Shown here piece by piece: positions 50,304 through 61,069 of a stretch of DNA of 64,000 bases. A program made the position numbers and the translations under genes. The stretch lies in the NCBI GenBank assembly GCA_025084515.1, contig JAJAGP010000886.1:186001-250000 (forward strand), written 5' to 3'. The number at the start of each line of letters is the position of its first letter. Within the stretch, counting starts at the first letter, position 1. Below the pieces are notes generated by a model. The model made no database searches. It was given only the letters and a program-made list of their open reading frames with translations, and was not told the DNA's origin. Source of the DNA: Ancistrus triradiatus. Lineage: Eukaryota; Chordata; Actinopteri; Siluriformes; Loricariidae.

Positions 50304-53300
50304 ATGGCGCCTTCACATGTACTGAGGTGCTGCCAGCGGGGTCTGGCTTGGATACCGGTTATATTTATTACTTTAGTTGTATGCTGGTCATATTATGCCT
50401 ACGTGGTGGAGCTGTGCATCAGTAAGTCCGTGTTTTTTAAATCACCCTTTATTTTAGTTCAGTTGGCTCTGGTCTGAGATGTGAGGGAGTGACTGGTATT
50501 GCTGGGCACCATTGATTAGCTGTTAGCTGTTTGTGTGCCTTTTCACTTACAGTAGCCACGTATACAAGCCAAAAATGGGGTTTAACATTTATGTTTGGTT
50601 TGTTTTATGTGAATAATTCATTAATTAGTGATATACATATCAGTATAAAGCCGACTAGCTAAAACTTTCACCGACTTAGAATCCAAATCTGCGTCCGAAA
50701 TCGGCGTACTAACGTGTTAAATAGTATGGGGAAATAGGAAGGAAATGATCATAAGCGAAGCAATGTGACAAAGTATGTAATTAGCTAGTACAGTAATGTG
50801 AAGCTGTGTAACGCAGCCTATGTAACTAATGTATTTCGCTAGCTAGCAAGCTAACAGTGTTTATGTTTTGTAAGGAAGTAGCTAGTGTTTGAACGATACA
50901 AAACCTGTTACACCAGTGTTCAGTGTATTTGTAATGTTTACAACAAGGATAACTCGGTATTTACGTAGTTAACCGTGCTGGATAGCGTTGGCTGCTGATA
51001 CTTAATCTCTTTGTCAATACAATGAAAGACTGCTGAAAAGTCTCACTAGAATACTACAGTTAGCTGTACTCTAATACTACAGGTAGTCCGAATAACCTCT
51101 TACAAATGGTGGCACAGGTATTATATAGATTTCTGCAGTACCGCAAGTCATATTAGTCTAACTGGGACTGTGGTAGCCTAGCGGTTAAGGTACTGGACTC
51201 TGGACCACAAGGTCCAGGATTCAAATCCCACCTCTGCCAAGCTGCCACTGTTGGGACCTTGAGCAAGACCCTTAACCCACAATTGCTTGGATTGTAAGAT
51301 TGTATCAATTGTAAGTCGCTCTGGATAAGGGCGTCTGCTAAATGCTGTAAATGTAAACTACATTACTTTTTATTGGGGCACTTGAAGTCAAGAATTCAGT
51401 AACACCTAGGTCTTTTATTATGAATGGATCATCACATCTTTAGAAACTTGGGGTGGTCATTAGAGCAAAACGGGGAACATGCCAAATACTAATACACATA
51501 ATGCAAATCTATCTAAATTGTTTTTCAATTATTGAACTTTTCTCTAAAATTTTTATCCTGATTATATGTTTTGTAAAACATATTCAGTTGAATACAAATG
51601 CACAACAGAAGCACTTTCATTAGTAGTCCTCAGACTTTTAGTCCCCGGAATGCTGCCTGTCTGATGTTTTGTGTACACTTAGGTTGTGGTTTATTTCAAA
51701 AAGATGACAAGTATCTTTGAGTGGATAACACAATTTTTAGGAAAACAATTTGAAACAGTGGTTAAACCGTTGATGCATCTTTCAGGTTCCTTTAAGATTT
51801 TCCTTATTGAATTGCCCTTTGGGATTAGTAAAGTATCTGATTACAAAATCAGCCCGGCATTTTACACCAAACATGCTTTCCTCTGTTTCTTTACAGTCAC
51901 TGTTACAAGTCTTGGAGAAAAAAGTAAGTGTTGAGACCACCAGTCAAAGTTGTATGATCTTTATGCTTGCTTTTCAGTGATTAAACAGAGTCTGAGTTAT
52001 TACTTTGGCTTGTTTGTTGACAATAACCGTGCTTCCAAAGGAGTAAGATTTACAGTCACTGAGTCTGCAGCTCCTGTTTGTGCTGAGCACAAGAGCTTGC
52101 ATTAGTAATCAAAAGGCAAAGGGTGGATCTTGAAAGACTGGCTCTGTGTCTTCATCTTCCAGCTGTTTCTGATGTGTCGGCGGCTCTGAAAATCAGAACC
52201 ATTATTTACACCTCCTTGAAAAGTGGATTTTACGTTAAATAGTGATGTGCTGGAATAAACGCTATTGGTCAGAACCAATAATGAATTTTGAACCCACTGA
52301 GCCAAAACCTGAAAGGGTTTTTTTTGTGTGTATAGCCGGGACTCTATCTCTAAAGTGTCCCAGTGAGTGAGTGTGCAAGTGCCCTGCGATGGCTTGGTGC
52401 TCTGTTTACAGTTGGGTCCCGCCTTGCTCCCAGTTAGGCCCTGACCATTTTCGGTGGCCAAAATTTCAGTGCATTTCTACTGGGACTGGCAGCAGACTGT
52501 TCTAACTAATGTTATTTCACTTTCTCAGTTATTTATTTGGTCGTCTTTCACCTGTCCTTCATCATGTTTGTCTGGTCTTACTGGAAAACCATCTTTACGA
52601 GACCTGCAAACCCCTCCAAAGAGGTAGGCCAAATTAAAAGCTTTTTAAATTAATACGGATGTAGACTGGTTTGCATTTAGTTTTTGTTCATTGTACTTAC
52701 AAAATACACTTCCCTTGTGCTTCTCTTTTAAACGGACATTATTGATATTGAAAATGCTTCTATCCAACGAGTTTTAGAAGTGACCACAATCTATTGAAGC
52801 AAAAGCAAGGAGCTGACAGTGATACAAGCTCTGGAGGACAAGGTTTAGATAGTCAGTTAGTTAGGCTTCCACTTCGTCACAGGGTGGGGAAATCTGGTGG
52901 ATGATAAGATAATCGGTAATGATCAGAAGATTTCATGTTCAATTTACAAGTGCTGCAATAAACCTGTTGGATCTGTAAGCAAGGCCACAGTAATTGAACT
53001 GCTTGCCTTGGTTGTATATAATAGTAACAGAAAAGGTGTTTTGATACAGCTGGGTCTATAAGTGAGGGTCTTAACTAAGTGTCAGATACAGTGGTGCTTC
53101 AAAGTGAACCCTTTAGAATTTTCTACATTTCTGCATACATATGACCTAAAACCTCATCAGATTTTAACACAAGTCCTAAAAGTAGGTAAAGAGAACCCAG
53201 TTAAACAAATGAGACAAAAATATCATACTTGGTCATTTATTTATTGAGGAAAATATTAGTTATTAGTGAGTGTCAAAAGTATGTGAACCTCTAGAATTAG

Positions 53301-56300
53301 CAGTTAATTTGAAGGTGAAATTAGAGTCAGGTGTTTTCAATCAGTGGGATGACAATCAGGTGTGAGTGGGCACCCTGTTTTATTTAAAGAACAGGGATCT
53401 GTCAAGGTCTGCTCTTCATAACACATTTTTGTGGAAGTGTATCATGGCACAAACAAAGGAGATTTCTGAGGACCTCAGAAAAAGAGTTGTTGATGCTCAT
53501 CAGGTTACAAAACCATCTCTAAAGAGTTTGGACTCCACCAATCCACAGTCAGACAGATTGTGTACAAATGGAGGAAATTCAAGACCATTATTACACCTCC
53601 CCAGGAGTGGTCGACCAACAAAGATCACTCCAAGAGCAAGGAGTGTAATAGTTGGTGAGGTCACAAAGGACCCCAAGGTACTTCTAAGCAACTGAAGGCC
53701 TCTTTCACAATTGGTTAATGTTTAATGTTTATGAGTCCACCATCAGAAGAACACTGAACACGATGGTGGGCAGGGTTACAAGGAAAAGCCACTGCTATCT
53801 AAAAAGAACATTTCTGCTAGTCTGCAGTTTGGCTAAAGATCACGTGGACAAGCCAGAAGGCTATTGGAAGAATGTTTTGTGTGACAGACACTCTGTCCAT
53901 GAACTGAATCTCAAGAGAAGGTGGGTCATGCAGCAAGACAACGACCCTCAGCACACAAGTCGGTCTAATACCAAAGAATGGTTAAAGAAGAATAAAAGTT
54001 CATGTTTTGGAAAATGGCCAAGGTCAAAGTCCTGATCTTAATCCAATGGAAATGTTGTGGAAGGACCTGAAGTGAGCAGTTTCATTGAGGGAAACCCACC
54101 AACAACATCCCAGAGCTGAAGCTGTTCTGTATGGAGGAATGGGCTAAAATTCCTCCAAGAGCCGGTGTGCAGGACTGATCAACATTTACAGGAAACATTT
54201 AGTTGGCCGTTATTGCTGCACAGGGGGATGATTACTGACACAGCAAAGAATTCCTCCAAGCCGGTGTGCGGGGACTGATCAGCAGTTACCAGGAAACGTT
54301 AGTACAGTTATTTGCTGCCACAGGGGGGGATGTAAAATCCCTGACAGCAAAGGTTCACATACTTTTTTGCCACTCACTAATGTGTAATATTTGGGTCACT
54401 TTCCTAAATGTATAAATGACCAAGTATAATATTTTTGTATTCATTTGTTTAACGGGTTCTCTTTATCTACTTTCAAATCAAGACTGTGTGAAAAAAATCT
54501 GATATTTTTTTTAGATCATATTTATGCAGCAATATAGAAAATTTATAAAGGGTTCACAAACACTTTCAAGCACCACTGTAGCAGGTATACAGTGCAAGCC
54601 GACGATCCAAATGAATAAATCCAAAAATTGAATTATGTTTCAGTTTATCTTGCCCAAACCTGAGAAGGAAGGAGCAGTATGATAAGGAGTAGCGGCTTCC
54701 AGAAACTCATCAGGAGAATTCCTGAGCGAGTCGCAAGTGGGTCTGCCACTCTACACTCGCACCGGGGCTGGAGGTGAGTGATCTAGTATACGAGATCTAT
54801 GATTCTGACATGAGTAAACGTCACAATCCTGTTTTCTGAGTTTTAAGTTAATGAGGGCCACTCACAATCACGTGCAGTAAATGCCTTCTTCGGCGTGGCA
54901 CAAGTTGCAATCCTGTTTCCCTCGTTAACCTTTTGAAGTGAATAGAAAAAGAAAAAAAATGTCAAAATTAAATTTTGTTGCCGTTAATGGTTGTTAAAAA
55001 CCACGCTCCTCAAATATGTGATGCCCCATCCATTTTACATTTTCTGGTTACAATGTTCTGATATTATCTTAGACAAAACACATGTAACTTAAGACAGGTG
55101 TAAGAAACTACTCTAAAACACAAAGTGTATGTTGTGTAGGAAGTATGTTATAACCATTCACAGAGGAAAAGCCAGTGTAAACAGATTTCACACCAGCGCA
55201 CAAGATTTCAAAAACAGTGTCAAAAGTTTGTTCCCAGATGCGTGTTTTCCTGATTGATACTAGTTTGTACCCTAAATGAATAGAATGAATAGAAAAATTT
55301 ATTATTCCCTGTAAACTGGTGCTTTTGTGGTCAGCACAATGATATTTTGAAATTGATCTATTTTTAAGGATAATATGATTCGCCATATTAAAAGATTACT
55401 TAAGAAGCTTTCTGGAATTTGTGAGAACTAATCAAGAGGTTCTAGAACTGTCCAGAATTATCTAGAACTTTCTCCTGGGACTGTACAGAATTGTAGGTAG
55501 CTGTAAAACTACAGTTTCTATAGGGCCACTATAGCCCTTACTGAGAACTGGAGACATATGATCTACATTGATTGGGATTGCATAAGCCACACAGACAAAG
55601 GGGAAACTGCGACCTAGACAGACAGGTGTGAATTCATTGCTCTAATTCAGATTTCTGATAACGACAGTACTCCACACCTCACCCCACACCCATTACAGGA
55701 GGAGCTTAGGAAGGACCATACTTTCAAATGTATATATTGTGTGTTACTCTCTGCTACCGGGTGATCAGTCCTGGGCTCTGCTGAATCCTCAAGTACACTC
55801 TTGTACTTTGTTGATACTGCAAAATTGAATTAAAGGTTGGACCATTTTTATCGAGTTTTGGTGGAGAGAACCATTTTTCCTTACAGTAACACAGCATACT
55901 TAGTCCATTAGATGGCATCAAGAGGTTGCATACATCCAGTTTACGCATGTTGCTAAGTTATGTGCAGATGCCACAGTACATAAAGGCAAGAGCAGTTAAA
56001 GGCCTCTGCGTGGACATCATGTGCTAAGATGTGTTTTCCATAAAGCATAGTCGAAACAGTACTTGTTGGTGAAGAGTTTCTGTAAATGTAAATTCATAAT
56101 TTGTCGCAGTGTAATGGTTCACAAAAGCAAAGTTTAATATGTATGTAAGCGGGGGCCTTTTTACATTTCTGGTACAAATGTTCGGATAATTATCGTTAGA
56201 CCCACAGGTAAGACAAAGGTAATCTACTCAAACACAAGTGTGTGTGGTTGTTACATAGTGTTATTAATACACGCTGCAAATGTGTTTATCAAGGAGCGCG

Positions 56301-59300
56301 TCAGTTTGTAATGTCCTCAACACTGAAGAATTAATCGTTTACTATTTCCTTCTTTTAAGCTATCCGATACTGTGACCGTTGCCAGGTTATCAAACCAGAC
56401 AGGGTGCCATCACTGCTCTGCATGTGACATGTGAGTTGAAGTTTCTTGGGTTTTTATTACCTACACCAAATACTTTTCCTGTGTAGACGATGCTGGTGAC
56501 ATTTTTGCTCTGAGATGAGACCAGAAGACACAACTTCGGCTCTGGTGCAAGGGTCCTGAGGCTTGACCCGGGGCTGGAACTGACGTCGGGCACCCGGAGG
56601 CTTGAACTAGTGTTTTGGTCTGGTTTCCCACACCAGTGACTTTGAAGCTAAGGACCCAACCTTAGTGTGCTGGGGTCACAATCTGCAATTCTGTATAGAT
56701 CTAGGAAGCATGATTCTAAATGATGACAGAAAAAAAAAAAATCATGTCAGAGTTATTAAATGCTCTCAATTCCCATAAAACCAATGTCTGAGGTAAGACT
56801 TCTCTGTTTCTGAAGCGACGAACATTAACTGGTGGATTACTGTTGATATGTTCAGTTTGGTCCCTGGAACCGTAATTTAAAATGGACATTTCTCCTTTAA
56901 CTGTTCAGGTGTGTATTAAAGATGGATCATCAACTGTCCCTGGTGAGTTAAATGTTTCTCAGATCTGTGAAGAAGAATGTTTTGGGTTATTTTCTATTTC
57001 TTAATACACTTTCAACAACGCTTTCACTTTTCCAACAGGGTGAACAACTGTGTGGGCTTCTCCAATTACAAGTTCTTCATCCTCTTCCTGGCCTACTCGC
57101 TCTTTTATTGTTTATTTATTGCTGCCACTGTACTTCAGTACTTCATCAAGTTTTGGACAGTGAGTAATCCTCTGACGAGCTCTGCCTCTGGACATTTTTT
57201 TACTTCTACAGTCTGAACGTACTAAATTAAAGTGCACTGTTTTTCTGTGCCTGTACGTTGTCAGTCAAGCCAACTTGTGCTGACTAGCGCCGGTCCGTTG
57301 TCTTCCCTCCACCTTTCTGTTACTAAGCCTTTGTTTTTCTTTCTAATTCCACATTTCTTCCCTCCTCCTCTTTGCCCCGCCATGTTTTGCACGTCTGATC
57401 ATGTCTTGTAACCCTTCAGTTCTTTGGTCTCTGTATATTGTGCTTCTTTCTTCTTCTCTTCTTGCGTCTAACAGCCTGTCTCTGTTTGCACTAAGCTTTG
57501 CCGGAGGAAATCGGCAGAAAATTGTCCAAAGGTAATCGGGCGGTGATCGAGTCCGTTGTTGTTAGTTTATTCGTGCCAGCATGGTAAACAAGATAACAAT
57601 TTGTCAAACTGTGTAGTGAAACTCTCCACCTTATTTGAACTAGCTCAAGTTATTCAGTTTGACTGAAATGGACTTTAGCTAAACACTTATTGGCACCTTT
57701 GTAGAGCTGGGTTAGGATAGAGCTTGGGTTTAATCAACATAACTCTGACAGTATGAGCAAAATGGAACTGTTAGTTAAACAAACCCCTTGGCCAAAAAAT
57801 AAATAAATAAATTTGAACAAACCACATTTTCCTTTAGTGGTTTGTACAGCCTCCCTCTGGCAACACAACAGCGATAAGCCTGTAATGCCTCGTGAGTTTG
57901 GAAAATCCAGATCAGGCACTTTGCTACACACAGAATCTCAGCAGATTCTCTCTCTCCAGTGTTTTCACTTGAGCTTTATCTCATGGACTGGGTTTTGATA
58001 TCAGATTTGGCTCAGTGCTCATTCTCATTGATTTTGGATGCATGTGCATTCTGTACTTTCTTGGCAGACACACTCAGGTTCCCAAATCTCCTGGTGCAGA
58101 CCTCGCATCATGCGTATAAAGTTTCTTTCTTCGCTTTTCACTTCCAACGACTATGGCTGTCCAATATGCCAGCAATGTGTCATTTACAAGTGTTTAGTGT
58201 ACAGGTGGTGCCCAGTTTATGATGGGGATACATCGTAAGTTGAATGTATTGTAAACGAGGGGGTTTAGTATATACTGTATATAAATATCACTGACTAGAC
58301 TACCTTAAACACGCTCAAAACACTATTTACCTCCAGTTGGGCAAAATCATAACCACAAAGCTTATTTTATAATAGTGTTGAATGTCTTATGGAAATTTTT
58401 GAATAATGTATTGAAGGTGGCACCCTTATTGGTAATGTTGCAGTGCTTTATATAGTTGTTACTGTTCCCAAAGAGACCAAATGTTCATTGTGGGAAGAAA
58501 TCACGTTTGCGTTTAAAATGAGGTGGATGGATGCTTTTCTGGTTTTGCCTTTTTTTTCCTGGTTGTGATGTTGGCATCTCATCTGTGCACATCTTATCCG
58601 TTGTTGACCCCGGTCTCACTACTCTTTTCTTCCCCCTCTCTCAGAATGACCTGCAAGAATCTCATGCCAAATTCCATGTCTTGTTTCTCTTTTTTGTGGC
58701 GGCCATGTTCTGCATCAGCATCCTCTCACTCTTCACTTACCACCTGTGGCTTGAGCAAAGAACAGATCCACCATAGGTAACGCACTCGACCATCCTGACC
58801 CTTCTGTGCATCTGTTCACACTAGTCGAAGTCTATACAAATCACAAGCTTAATTGTGGACTTGTTTACGTGATTGCTGATCTCTTTATCCCTCTCCCTGA
58901 CTGACTTTCCTTCAGAGGCTTTTCGGGCTCCTGTATTCAGGAACGGCCCTGATAAAAACGGGATTCTCTTTGGGCTTTGCCAAGAACATCGCTCAGGTGT
59001 TTGGGAGACCAAAAAAAAGTGCTGGCTGCGGCCCATCTTCACCAGGTACGGTCCCAGAGTTTTGCTGAAAATTGTATTTTTTACAGATTGACTCTGTTTG
59101 ACATATTTAAACAGAGTGTATAGTTTCATACAACATTTAGTTCTGACCTTACTCCCGGATTGGTTGACCAAGCTCTCACCGCTTCACCACCTCAGTGCTT
59201 TGGGTTATGTAGACAGTTATAAAAGCAAAACTTTTATATTGTCTGTAGTTGGTCTTTTGTCGATTTTTTTACGATTATTTTGTACTTGTTTTAACATGAA

Positions 59301-61069
59301 ATTTATTTGATTTTTTTCTGCTACAGCACTTTGGTTGACAGTTTTGTCTTCAAAGTGTTCTGTGAGTAAAGATGACAAGCTTCTTATTCCTTTATAATAC
59401 TAATCTATTAATAATAATAATATACCTAATCTAAAATAGAATCTTATTTCTTAGTGCCTTTCAGGAAACTCAAGGTGCTTTACAAATAACGACAATATGA
59501 CAAAAAGTCAATAAAAACATACATACAATAACAAAACACATAATAAATAAATAAATAGAAATGGTTAAAAGCAATTACAAACAAGTAAGTATTTTTTAAG
59601 TGCTCTTCTTAAAAATCTGAAAAGTGACGAGCAGGTCACTTTCAGCGCGTTTGTTTGGTCCCAAGCTCTGGAATTCATCCCCATTATACCTTTGTAGGTA
59701 TAATGGGATTGAATTCCAGAGCTTGGGACCATCAACGCTAAATGCTCTATCTCCAAACTTGCATAATTTAGCAAGGAGGCTGAGAGACTAACTGGACTTC
59801 AGTAGATCATAGCATGCGAGATGGGCAATGGGAAAGCAGAAGATCCGAGATATGAAGGTGGCTAAACCAGTAGAGATTTGAAAACCAATAACAGTATTTT
59901 GTATTGAATACAATAAATGGACTGGACAATGGCAATGTAGAGATCTTTAAGTATAGCGGTGATGTGTTTCCCATGGTCGAGTACGGGTAAGAAACCCCTT
60001 GCGGCTGAGTTTAGTACATACTGCAACTTCTTGTTGGCGTACTGGAAGGAAGCCCAATTAATATGGAGTTACAGTAATCGACCCTAGATGTAATAAAGGC
60101 ATGTATAAGTGTCTCAGCTACAGAGTCGGGGAGAGAAGCGTGCAGTCTGGCACTGTTTTTTAAGTGGAAAAAAGGCAGTTTTAGTGATATGGCCAACATG
60201 GGCATCCACAGGAAGGGTAGTGTCCAGATGACACCAAGGTTACTAACCTAAGCCACAGAGGACGTTACAAAAACCTGGAATTGAGAAAATGACTGGACCA
60301 AGCTGTACAGAAGGGGAGGAATATGGATTTACATTTACAGCATTTAGCAGTAGCCCTTATCCAGAGCGACTTACAATTTGATACAGTCTTACAATCAAGC
60401 AATTTGTGGGTTAAGGGTCTTGCTCAAGGACTCAACAGTGGTAGCTTGGCTGAGGTGGGATTTGAACCCTGGACCTTCTGGTCCAGAGTCCAGTACCTTA
60501 ACCACTAGGCTACCACATTCCTCAGGATGGTTTCTGATTTACTACTGTTCAAAGTCAGAGAGTTATTAGACATCCAAAGTTTCTTCTCTAATTGTTCCCG
60601 GCTGCAGTCAGGGAGATGGTCTCACATTTCCAACTCGGCTGGTGGTCACAGATCCAGAGCAGCCCACAGTATTTGTGCATCCTGACACCGTGAGCCAAAG
60701 GTGAGATGCTGAAATCAGCTTTACCACTTGCAAAAACACACAGGCCATCTAGTGGTAATGCAAGCCGTACTTTTCATTAAAGCCGTCTGTGTTTTTTCTG
60801 CAGTGCCGATGGTCAGCAGTCCGGTCAGCTCAGTGAGTCCCAGAAACATCTGCTCACCAACGACGACCATGCCAATGGTGATCAACTTGTAATAACTGCA
60901 GTGAAGAATGGTGGGTCTCTCACCCTCACCCTTTTTTTGACTTTTGTTTGTTCTTTGAAGATAAACGCTTCCACGGGATTTCTGGAGTAGCTCTGTGTTA
61001 ACAACAGAATCACTTTTTCTTACAGATGAAAGTGACACTGTTACTGTGTCCATGGAGAGCGAGTCATAG
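50304..61069 (+). CDS. zdhhc20: ZDHHC20, DHHC palmitoyltransferase, frame broken in several exons
   Basis: ZDHHC20 is a four-pass membrane S-acyltransferase (family knowledge). Exons: 50304-50421, 51897-51923, 52529-52623, 54644-54773, 56360-56430, 56909-56942, 57039-57159, 57475-57531 (possible cassette), 58645-58776, 58916-59045, 60608-60700, 60804-60910, 61026-61069. Visible are TM1 (IPVIFITLVVCWSYYAYVVE), TM2 (IYLVVFHLSFIMFVWSYW), the CRD half IRYCDRCQVIKPDR, NNCVGFSNYKFF with TM3, and FHVLFLFFVAAMFCISILSL as TM4. The C-terminus is DTVTVSMESES. Splice sites are canonical, with exon 1 at the expected start MAPSHVLRCC. The frame breaks in exon 4 (several indels and an in-frame TAG), exon 5 (extra G near 56403), exon 6 (extra A near 56932, inside DHHC), exon 9 (net -1) and exon 10 (compensating shifts). 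It is either a decaying copy or a real gene in poorly polished sequence. Confidence 0.88.
51165..51355 (+). mobile_element. tRNA-derived SINE, best-preserved copy (ZDHHC20 intron 1)
   Basis: About 190 bp. An A-box-like TAGCCTAGCGGTTAAGG is followed by a B-box-like GGATTCAAATCCC at normal tRNA spacing, then CCCTTAACCCACAATTGCTT. The tail is GTCGCTCTGGATAAGGGCGT then CTGCTAAATGCTGTAAATGT. It is the template against which the other copies here were recognised. Confidence 0.92.
53089..54580 (+). mobile_element. Tc1-like element with long TIRs in ZDHHC20 intron 3
   Basis: The left end is ACAGTGGTGCTTCAAAGTGA and the right end is TTTCAAGCACCACTGTA, with similarity reaching about 200 bp inward (ACTTGGTCATTTATTTATTG against the inverted ATAAATGACCAAGTAT). 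The transposase starts at 53444 (MAQTKEISEDLRKRVVDAHQ) and is frameshifted. A later piece reads QQDNDPQHTSRSNTKEWLKK. A 100-bp direct duplication lies near the end of the coding region. Confidence 0.92.
54149..54351 (+). repeat. Tandem 100-bp duplication inside the Tc1-like element
   Basis: Unit 1 (about 54149-54248) and unit 2 (about 54250-54351) both run from ATTCCTCCAAG..CCGGTGTGC to ACAGCAAAG. They differ by many single-base indels. Only one copy is expected in this transposon family. Confidence 0.8.
55020..56260 (+). repeat. Noisy duplicated segment in ZDHHC20 intron 4
   Basis: About 110 bp at 55030-55140 (ACATTTTCTGGTTACAATGT, later CTCTAAAACACAAAGTG) recurs in altered form at 56160-56265 (ACATTTCTGGTACAAATGTT, later CTCAAACACAAGTGTG). 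The copies differ mainly by small indels. The interval between them shows no gene. Confidence 0.6.
56360..56942 (+). pseudogene. zdhhc20: ZDHHC20 cysteine-rich/DHHC exons 5-6 carrying two +1 insertions
   Basis: Exon 5 reads IRYCDRCQVIKPDR, then one extra G in the GGG run at 56402-56404 diverts the frame to a TGA. Dropping that base restores the zinc-binding CHHC-type spacing. Exon 6 reads to ATG GAT CAT, then an extra A at 56932-56933 turns the second His and the catalytic Cys of DHHC into other residues. Exon lengths of 71 and 34 nt are each one more than the phases of the flanking exons allow. As written, no active enzyme could be made. Type "pseudogene" is used for the disrupted state, not as a claim that the locus is dead. 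Confidence 0.6.
57475..57531 (+). CDS. zdhhc20: Possible cassette exon of ZDHHC20 between TM3 and TM4
   Basis: This 57-nt phase-0 segment has a CAG acceptor, a GTAATC donor and an open frame containing TKLCRRKSAENCPK. It lies between the exon ending IKFWT and the exon starting NDLQESHAKFHV. Because it keeps phase with both, it can be included or skipped without changing the frame. It would lengthen the cytosolic linker after the DHHC domain and add three cysteines. Whether it is used is inferred only from sequence. Confidence 0.55.
59440..60300 (-). mobile_element. LINE (L2-like) reverse transcriptase fragment and flanking repeat
   Basis: On the minus strand 60205-60011 encodes FFHLKNSARLHASLPDSVAE then TLIHAFITSRVDYCNSILIG, a stretch conserved near the C-terminal end of reverse transcriptases in the L2/CR1 group. 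The rest (GTGCCTTTCAGGAAACTCAA then GGTGCTTTACAAATAA) is repeat-like noncoding sequence. It is only a small part of a LINE, lying in the ZDHHC20 intron between exons ending 59045 and starting 60608. Confidence 0.75.
59656..59731. repeat. Near-perfect 35-bp hairpin with 6-nt loop
   Basis: Left arm 59656-59690 pairs with 59697-59731 at 33 of 35 positions around the loop TTTGTA. The arms begin TGGTCCCAAGCTCTGGAATT. A transcript would fold into a single tight stem. It lies in the repeat-rich ZDHHC20 intron next to the LINE fragment. Confidence 0.93.
60328..60519 (-). mobile_element. tRNA-derived SINE, ZDHHC20 intron 10 region
   Basis: The tail is at the left (TTTACAGCATTTAGCAGTAG then CCCTTATCC). 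The head is at the right (ACCTTAACCACTAGGCTACC). B-box-like GGGATTTGAACCC is visible on the plus strand as the inverted form. Confidence 0.88.

Noticed and set aside
51165..51270. Possible tRNA gene
   Set aside because: The A and B boxes belong to the head of a SINE with a typical non-tRNA tail. The acceptor stem is not paired and other degraded copies are present.
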